The position numbers and the translations under genes were made by a program. The notes under the pieces were generated by a model. That model searched no databases, had not been told where the DNA came from, and was given only the letters and a program-made list of their open reading frames with translations. DNA of 34,495 nucleotides from a bacterium. Lineage in GTDB: Bacteria; JAHJDO01. The DNA is taken from contig JAGMBN010000002.1 of the NCBI GenBank assembly GCA_023129655.1, positions 1-34,495 of the forward strand, written 5' to 3'. Below are positions 14,926 to 21,900 of the stretch, piece by piece (the first letter of the stretch is position 1; each line of letters starts with the position of its first letter).

Positions 14926-16041
14926 ATGAGAAAGATGGAAACAAAGAAGACAAATAATATTTTTAGGTTAATTCTGTTTGGAATTTTGGCGGTTGGATTT
15001 ACAGGCCATTGTTTTGCCGTTGAAAAAAATCTAGAAGCTTTTGAAAAGGCAAGACAAGATGCATTGCTTTCTCGCTGTAAGTCAAATATAAAGCAGCTAT
15101 TAGCTTGCATAAAAATGTATGCACAAGATTATGATGGCAGGTACCCGGACAAATTATCAGATTTATCTATCTATTTAAAACGACTTGATACATTTACCTG
15201 TCGAGCAAGCAAGGATAAAATTACCAGCAAAAAAGAAATAGATACTAAAAGCAGTTATGAATATAGAGGAGCTGGACTTACCAAAGAAATTGGGGAGAAA
15301 GACCCGGATAAAATCATTTTGATAGAGAAAAATTATAATCATACTATCGATGGAAAACTTGTTCGCTGTGTTGGCTATGCTGGTGGGTATGTGGGGATGG
15401 AGCAACAAAAGATGGAGACAAAAGTATATTCTCCCAATTATAGGTCTGCTCAGGAAATAGAAGAATCATTGAAAAAGGCACTAAAGCCTGATGAGAGAAG
15501 AAAAATTGTTTGTGATAAAAAACGGAACTATTTAATCATTACTGACTCAGTGAGCAACCACAAAAAGATAAAAGAAGCGATAACAAAACTTGACCAGCCT
15601 AAACCTCAATTCCGCATTAAGATTACTAGCGTCAAGACAAAAGAGAATGGAGAACCTGTTAGAAATTCGCAAGAGGTTGTTGCTCTTCTTGATACGCCTG
15701 CAAGCATAAATATTGGAGATAAGGATTTTCCTCCATATTGTCATTATGAAGTCACACCTTCTTTAACAAAGGAAGGCATGATTTTGCTAAAGATGGATTA
15801 TGAAATGGCAGTAAATAAAGGAAAAATAACTGGTGGCAAAAGGCAGTACATCCTAAAAGATGGAGAGACAAAAGAGCTTAGCGGTCCACCAGGAAGCAAA
15901 AGAAAGACTATAATTTTTATAGAAAAAATAAAAGCAAAGAAGTCCACAACTGTAACCGACGAAAATATTATTTATCTCAAAGACAAAAACGAGATTGCTT
16001 CGCCTTCGGCTCGCAATGACAAAAGGAATATTTCCAAGTGA
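14926..16041 (+). CDS. Secreted protein with prepilin-like and secretin-N-like regions
   Basis: 371 codons. An N-terminal signal peptide (about residues 1-31, core LILFGILAVGFTGHCFA) suggests export. Residues about 49-95 resemble the periplasmic part of prepilin-like proteins (CKSNIKQLLACIKMYAQDYDGRYP). Residues about 174-228 resemble a secretin N (NolW-like) fold: YRSAQEIEESLKKAL then NYLIITDSVSNHKKIKEAI. A beta-rich tail follows. The last residues (EIASPSARNDK) are encoded by a dispersed repeat, so the 3' end may be truncated or rewritten. Its TGA overlaps the rplW GTG. Exact function unknown; a secretion or pilus accessory role is inference. Confidence 0.65.
   Translation: MRKMETKKTNNIFRLILFGILAVGFTGHCFAVEKNLEAFEKARQDALLSRCKSNIKQLLACIKMYAQDYDGRYPDKLSDLSIYLKRLDTFTCRASKDKITSKKEIDTKSSYEYRGAGLTKEIGEKDPDKIILIEKNYNHTIDGKLVRCVGYAGGYVGMEQQKMETKVYSPNYRSAQEIEESLKKALKPDERRKIVCDKKRNYLIITDSVSNHKKIKEAITKLDQPKPQFRIKITSVKTKENGEPVRNSQEVVALLDTPASINIGDKDFPPYCHYEVTPSLTKEGMILLKMDYEMAVNKGKITGGKRQYILKDGETKELSGPPGSKRKTIIFIEKIKAKKSTTVTDENIIYLKDKNEIASPSARNDKRNISK
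15991..16024. repeat. REP-like dispersed repeat, right copy, in coding sequence
   Basis: Reads GAGATTGC...GCAATGACAAAA, the reverse complement form of the TGTCATTGCGAG...GCAATCT ends at 14180-14227. It is translated in frame as the C-terminus of the secreted protein. The AAAAGGA at its right edge (16020-16026) may serve as ribosome-binding site for rplW. Confidence 0.65.
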
Positions 16042-16319
16042 AAAGCATATACGAAGTTATAAAAGGTCCGTGGATTACGGAAAAAGGCACTGATCTTGGC
16101 GAGAAGTTGAATAAATATGTTTTCAAAGTATGTACTAACGCAAATAAAGTTGAAATCAAAGAAGCAATAGAAAAGATATTTAATGTAAAGATAGAGAAGG
16201 TTAATACTATAAAAGTACAGGGTAAAAAGAAAAGGGTCAGGAAAGTTGAGGGAAGAACTCCTGATTGGAAGAAAGCTGTTATAACACTTAAGGAAGGCAA
16301 TAAAATAGAATTTGTTTAG
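16038..16319 (+). CDS. rplW: 50S ribosomal protein L23
   Basis: 93 codons from a GTG that overlaps the TGA of the preceding cargo gene. L23 lies at the tunnel exit and docks trigger factor and SRP. VIKGPWITEKGT at the N-terminus and VNTIKVQGKKKRVRKVEGR are typical. The ribosome-binding site lies inside the inserted DNA, so expression now depends on cargo sequence. Confidence 0.96.
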   Translation: MKSIYEVIKGPWITEKGTDLGEKLNKYVFKVCTNANKVEIKEAIEKIFNVKIEKVNTIKVQGKKKRVRKVEGRTPDWKKAVITLKEGNKIEFV

Positions 16320-16328
16320 AGAATAATT

Positions 16329-17159
16329 ATGGCAGTAAAAAAACATAAACCAACAACTAAGAGCAGAAGATTTGCAATACTGCCGGCGTTTGATGAGATC
16401 ACAAAGAGCAAGCCGGAAAAAAGTCTGACTATGTCGTTGAATAAAAAGAGTGGGCGCAATGTTAGAGGTAAGATTACTGTAAGGCACAGAGGCGGCGGAC
16501 ATAAACGGAAATACCGCATTATTGATTTTATGAGGAGCAAAAAAGATATAGAGGGTAAGATAGTTTCAATTGAGTATGATCCAAATAGAACGAGCAGAAT
16601 TGCTCTAACGCAGTATCCTGACGGTGAAAAGAGATATGTAATTGCGCCGTCAGAGATTAGAGTTGGGGACAAAATTCTATCAGGAAAAACAGTAGAAATA
16701 AAAGTGGGGAATAGTTTGCCTTTAAGAAATATACCTGCAGGTACTCTAATTCATAACGTGCAATTGCATAAGAATAAGGGCGGTCAATTAGCGCGCAGCG
16801 CTGGAGCAAGCGCTCAACTAATGGCAAAAGAGGGAAACTATGCTAATGTAAAACTTCCGTCAGGGGAGATTAGAGCCATTCTTTTAGATTGTACAGCTAC
16901 TATTGGGCAGGTTGGTAATATTGATCATGAAGGCGTATCAAGCGGTAAAGCGGGGCGAAAGCGCTGGTTAGGCAGACGTCCAAAGGTACGGGGTGTTGCT
17001 ATGAATCCTGTTGATCATCCTCTTGGAGGCGGAGAGGGAAAGAGCGCGGGAGGAAGACATCCTGTTTCCAAGTGGGGACAGCCTGCTAAAGGATTTAAAA
17101 CGAGAAAAAAACGTAAAGAATCGGATAAATATATAATAAAACATAGGAATAAAACATAA
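16329..17159 (+). CDS. rplB: 50S ribosomal protein L2
   Basis: 276 codons. L2 is needed for subunit joining and peptidyl transfer. Intact motifs: KSGRNVRGKITVRHRGGGHK and, near the C-terminus, MNPVDHPLGGGEGKSAGGRH. The second His often seen in DHPHGGGEG is Leu here, a variant I believe occurs in other lineages. Its stop abuts the rpsS ATG. Confidence 0.98.
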   Translation: MAVKKHKPTTKSRRFAILPAFDEITKSKPEKSLTMSLNKKSGRNVRGKITVRHRGGGHKRKYRIIDFMRSKKDIEGKIVSIEYDPNRTSRIALTQYPDGEKRYVIAPSEIRVGDKILSGKTVEIKVGNSLPLRNIPAGTLIHNVQLHKNKGGQLARSAGASAQLMAKEGNYANVKLPSGEIRAILLDCTATIGQVGNIDHEGVSSGKAGRKRWLGRRPKVRGVAMNPVDHPLGGGEGKSAGGRHPVSKWGQPAKGFKTRKKRKESDKYIIKHRNKT

Positions 17160-17456
17160 ATGTCCAGATCAATTAAAAAAGGACCGTATTTAGACCGGAA
17201 GCTGGTAAAGAAAATGGAAGAAGCTAAAAGAACCGGCAATAAAAAGATTATTCAAACATGGTCACGCAGTTGTACTATTATACCTGATTTTGTTGGTCAG
17301 AGCATTGGTGTGCATAATGGGATGAAGTTTATACCGGTGTACATAACAGAGAATATGGTAGGACACAAACTTGGCGAATTTTCCCATACACGGACATTTC
17401 GCGCGCATAGCGGACAAAGATCTAAAGTAGAAGAAAAAGGGGCGAAAAAGGGATAA
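17160..17456 (+). CDS. rpsS: 30S ribosomal protein S19
   Basis: 98 codons. S19 binds 16S rRNA in the 30S head near the A site. SRSIKKGPYLDRKL, RSCTIIPDFVGQSIGVHNG and KLGEFSHTRTFRAHSG are canonical. It starts directly after the rplB stop (TAAATG), so coupling with rplB is likely. Confidence 0.98.
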   Translation: MSRSIKKGPYLDRKLVKKMEEAKRTGNKKIIQTWSRSCTIIPDFVGQSIGVHNGMKFIPVYITENMVGHKLGEFSHTRTFRAHSGQRSKVEEKGAKKG

Positions 17457-17462
17457 GATATT

Positions 17463-17870
17463 ATGTATGCAAGAGCAAAAGCGCGATTTATCCATACATC
17501 TCCAAGGAAGTTAAGGGATGTGGTAAATCTTATTAGAGGCAGAGACGTGATTAAAGCGCTCAATATTCTTAAACTTGTTTCAAGAACGTCTACTCCTATT
17601 GAAAAAGTTTTACGCTCAGCAGTAGCAAATGCTGTACAGCTGACAGATATAAACGAGGAGGATTTATATATTTCCAGTATTACAGTTGATATAGGCTCTG
17701 TTATGAAGAGATTTAGGGCTGCGCCAATGGGACGTGCAGTCAAAATAAGAAAAAGGACGAGTCATATTAATATAGTATTGCAGGATAAAATTAAAAAGAA
17801 AATATTAAAAACCGAAGAAGTAAAAAAGGAAATAAAGAATGGGACAAAAGGTTCATCCGGTAGGGTTTAG
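17463..17870 (+). CDS. rplV: 50S ribosomal protein L22
   Basis: 135 codons. L22 forms part of the exit-tunnel constriction. ARFIHTSPRKLRDVVNLIRG at the start and RFRAAPMGRAVKIRKRTSHI for the extended loop identify it. The 3' end overlaps rpsC by 32 bp, making a Lys-rich tail somewhat longer than usual. Confidence 0.97.
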   Translation: MYARAKARFIHTSPRKLRDVVNLIRGRDVIKALNILKLVSRTSTPIEKVLRSAVANAVQLTDINEEDLYISSITVDIGSVMKRFRAAPMGRAVKIRKRTSHINIVLQDKIKKKILKTEEVKKEIKNGTKGSSGRV

Positions 17871-18462
17871 ATTAGGAGGGATAAAAACCTCACAGTCATG
17901 TTGGATTGCAAAGAAAGATTATGCGTCTCTTATTGCGGAGGATGTGCAGATACGTAAATATATTAAGAAGAATTTGGAACATGCAGGTGTAGCCGCTATA
18001 GAAATTCGCAGGTCGTTAGGAAAGGCGGTTATAAATCTTCATACTGCAAGGCCTGGAGTTATTATTGGCAGAAAAGGCGCTGAAATTGATAAATTAAGAG
18101 AGAGCCTGGAAAAGATGACGAACAAGCAAATCGTTGTAAATATTGTGGAAGTTGAAAATCCGGCGATAAATGCGCAATTAGTTGCAGAAGGAGTAGCTGT
18201 GCAGTTGGTAAAGAGGGTTCCGTTTAGAAGAGTAATGAAAAAAGTTATCAGTTTTGCAATGCAGTCCGGAGCGCAGGGCATGAAAATAGTTTGCGCCGGG
18301 CGTTTGGGTGGAGCTGAGATAGCGCGAACCGAATCGGCAAAGGATGGGAAGATACCTCTGCATACTTTAAGAGCTGATATAGATTACGGTTTTGCGGAAG
18401 CGCATACTACATACGGGTTAATAGGCGTGAAGGTGTGGGTATGCAAAGGGGAGATTATATAA
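17839..18462 (+). CDS. rpsC: 30S ribosomal protein S3
   Basis: 207 codons, on the short side for the family. S3 forms the mRNA entry site. MGQKVHPVGFRLGGIKTSQS and the KH-domain loop GVIIGRKGAEIDKLRESL are present, as is the C-terminal RADIDYGFAEAHTTYG. The ATG lies inside rplV, after AAAGGAAATAAAG. Confidence 0.98.
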   Translation: MGQKVHPVGFRLGGIKTSQSCWIAKKDYASLIAEDVQIRKYIKKNLEHAGVAAIEIRRSLGKAVINLHTARPGVIIGRKGAEIDKLRESLEKMTNKQIVVNIVEVENPAINAQLVAEGVAVQLVKRVPFRRVMKKVISFAMQSGAQGMKIVCAGRLGGAEIARTESAKDGKIPLHTLRADIDYGFAEAHTTYGLIGVKVWVCKGEII

Positions 18463-18463
18463 G

Positions 18464-18892
18464 ATGGCATTAATTCCAAAACGCGTCAAACATAGAAAGG
18501 TGCACAGAGGGCGTATGCAGGGAATATCCTGCAGGGGGCATAATGCGAGTTTTGGAGAATATGGTTTAAAGGCTTTAGAATGCGCGTGGATAACCAGCCG
18601 TCAGCTTGAAGCTGCAAGAATTGCAATGACAAGATACATCAAACGAGGCGGCAAGGTTTGGATAAGAGTAGTTGCTGACAAGCCTGTAACAAAAAAACCG
18701 GCTGAGACCAGAATGGGAAAGGGAAAAGGAGCGCCTGAGTACTGGGTTTCAGTTATCAAGCCTGGCAGGGTTTTGTTTGAGCTGGGCGGTATTTCAGAAG
18801 ATTTAGCGAGGCAGGCTATGAAACTTGCATCAACAAAACTGCCGATAAAAACACGATTTGTGATCAGAGGAAAATTAGGGGTAACATCATAA
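18464..18892 (+). CDS. rplP: 50S ribosomal protein L16
   Basis: 142 codons. L16 organises the A-tRNA site of the 50S. KHRKVHRGRMQGISCRGH, then the mid-protein GGKVWIRVVADKPVTKKPAE and RMGKGKGAPEYWV, are canonical. Its TAA overlaps the next ATG (TAATG), the ancestral start of rpmC, which now leads into the Rhs frame. Confidence 0.98.
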   Translation: MALIPKRVKHRKVHRGRMQGISCRGHNASFGEYGLKALECAWITSRQLEAARIAMTRYIKRGGKVWIRVVADKPVTKKPAETRMGKGKGAPEYWVSVIKPGRVLFELGGISEDLARQAMKLASTKLPIKTRFVIRGKLGVTS

Positions 18893-18912
18893 TGAAGGTT
18901 AGTAAGTTTAGA
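18891..18912 (+). repeat. 22-bp direct repeat, upstream copy (rpmC start)
   Basis: Begins AATGAAGGTTAGTAAG and is identical over 22 bases to 27003-27024. It covers the ATG and first six codons (MKVSKF) of L29 plus two bases. Flanking bases differ on both sides, so 22 bp is the full exact match. It reads as a target-site duplication or as a rebuilt gene start. Confidence 0.85.
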
Positions 18913-18936
18913 AAAAATAATATAGGTGACAATAGA

Positions 18937-21900
18937 ATGATCATCAAAAGAATAATCACATTAGTCAGTATAGCGCTTCTATTTTTCTGCGCAGCAGCCT
19001 TTAATTTATCAGCCGAAGTAGTACAAACCGATACAAGCATAAACAGTTTTAATCCCCCACCAAAAAGCACGTTGAATGTAACATCAGAAGGCAGCATATC
19101 AACCATGCAAGCAGATTCATCAGGCAGAGTTGCTCACTGGAAATTTGATGAAGGCAGTGGAACTGTAGCTTATGATTCTGTTGGTACTAATCATGGAGCA
19201 ATACAAGGTGCCACCTGGGTTAGCGGTGTAATTGGTGGTGCGTTGAGTTTTGATGGCATAGATGATTATGTTAACTGTGGTAGTGATAGTAGCTTAGATT
19301 TTGGTGACGGAACTGATGACTTTCCGTTCTCTTTTGCTGCTTGGCTAAAACGAGATAGTAATACAGTTATTCTTTCTAAATATGATACCTCAAATTATCC
19401 AGGTCCCCTTAGCCAGCAATATTCGCTTTCTGCTCGTCTTAATAAATTCACGGTTAGTATATTTGATACATCTGGAGATTATAGAAAAGGGATAATAACA
19501 ACTAATACATTTGATTTAAACTGGCATCATTTAGTAGCAACTTATGATGGTAGTAGTACAGTTGCCGGGCTTAACTTATATGTAGATGGCATTAAGCAAG
19601 CAGTTGACGTAATATATGATGATCCTCGGTATGTAGCTATGGAAGTTACGAGTGTTTCATTTAAAATAGGATCTTCTATTGATTCAGTGGGAACACATCA
19701 TTTTTTTGATGGCATAATGGACGAAGTCGCAATCTACAATCGCGCACTAGCTCCATCAGAAATCCGACAACTTTATATGAAAGACGAAAAAGGAGTGCCT
19801 CAAAATTGGAGTCTTTCACCGGATGACCCAGCACATCCATGCAACAATTCTTCAGATCCGGTAAATATAACCAACGGTGCTCTGACTAAAGTAGAACGTG
19901 ATATCTATATTCCTGCCAGAGGTATCCCCACATACATAGAGCGGGCATACAACAGCCGCAATACATATGACGGTCCATTTGGTTATGGCTGGACGTTTAA
20001 CTACAATACCAGTTTGACAGAGAATGCCGGCTTAGATGTAACGTGGACAGACGAAGATGGCAGCTTGTTATTCTTTGATGAAGATAACGGCTCTTATGCC
20101 AGCCCAAGCGGCTGTTATGCCACTTTAACCAAAACTGATAATATTTTCACTCTGACCCAAAAACACGGCATCAAGTATATCTTTGAAAATCAGGACACTG
20201 ATGCCAGCACTTATGAATTAAGCAGGATAGAAGACCCCAACGGCAATGCCATAACATTAACCTACAGTGGTGGCCTGTTAACCAAGCTAACTGATCCGTC
20301 CAATCGGGATCTTATCTTTACATATTCAGGCAACAGGATTGCATCTATCGCAGACGCAGATAATAGGACGGTTTTCTATACTTATGACGTTGAAGGCGAT
20401 TTAGTCAAGGCAATAGACGCTGATGGCAAAGAAACCACTTATATTTACACAGGCCACAATATCACTACTGTTACTGACCCGGAAGGACATCAATGGCACT
20501 GGGCATATGATGAAAATGACAGGTGCATCAAACAAACAGATGATCTCGGTCGTGAAATGATCTTTGATTATGATTTTATCTCACGCACAACAACCTTAAC
20601 AAACGAAAAAGGCAATGAGACAATATATGTATTTAATCCCAACGGTTTTATTGACCAGATAACAGATGCGTATGGCGACAGCACAATCTATACATGGGGC
20701 GAGGATATAAACCGCAGCGGTATAATTGACAACAACGGTAACCAGACCAAATTTACTTATGATGAGAACGGCAATCTAATCCAAACAGAAGACGCTTTGG
20801 GTAATATCACAACCTATACCTATGAACCTGTTTATAATTTAGTCGCTTCAGTTACAGACGCAAAGGACAACACCACTACCTACGACTATGACACAAAGAG
20901 CAACCTGACCAAAATCACAGATGCTTTGGGCAATGAGACCGCATTTACCTACGATACCTATGGCCAGATGAAAACCATGACCGATGCCAATAACCACATT
21001 ACCAGTTTTGTTTATGACACTTACGGCAATCTGACTAATACAACCGACGCTCAGGGGAACCCGACCGCTTTCACCTATGATATACTCGGCAACAATACCT
21101 CAATCACTAATGCCAATAACCACACCACGAGTTTTACGTATGACCAATTGAGCAGACTAACGCAAATAACATATCCGGATAATACTAAAGCTGCCTACAC
21201 ATACGATGCTAACGATAACTTAATTACCTTTACAGATCCAAATGACAACACCACTACCAACACCTACAACGAATTCAATCAGCTGTCCGCAGTTACAGAC
21301 GCCTTGGGTCAAACCACCAGTTCAACCTATGATGAAGTCGGCAACCGAATAACTGTAGCTGATGCCAAAGACAATATAACCTCATATGTCTACGATAAAG
21401 TAAACCGCTTAATTAAAACGACAACTGCGCTAGGTAAAGAAAGCAGTTTCACTTACGATCCTGTAGGCAACCAGCTCGCAGTAACAGATGCCAAAGACAA
21501 CACCACAAGCTATACCTATGACTTGCTCAATCAGCTGACCCAGATAAAATATGCTGATAACAGCACAGTAGATTACACATACGACGAGCTTGGCAGAAGA
21601 ACATCCATGGCAGACAGTACAGGAACAACAACATACGAATATGACAATCTGAACCGCGTAGTCTCTGTAGGAACAGGGCTTGCCCCTGTCCGTTACGATT
21701 ATGACAAGGTCGGCAACAGAATCTCCATGACAGATCAGAATGAAGGCGTAACAGGTTATCAGTATGATGAATTAAACAGACTTGTCTCTTTAACAGCTCC
21801 GAACGGCAAGATGACGAATTATTCTTATGATTCAGTTTCCAATTTAACGAATATGAACCTGCCGAATAACACGCAGGTAAATTATCAGTTTGACAATCTG

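Noticed and set aside
18892..18936. Start of the Rhs gene at the duplicated rpmC ATG
   Set aside because: The frame is open, but the first 15 codons are L29-derived plus filler and would precede the signal peptide; ATG 18937 with AGGTGA upstream fits better. Initiation at 18892 coupled to rplP cannot be excluded.
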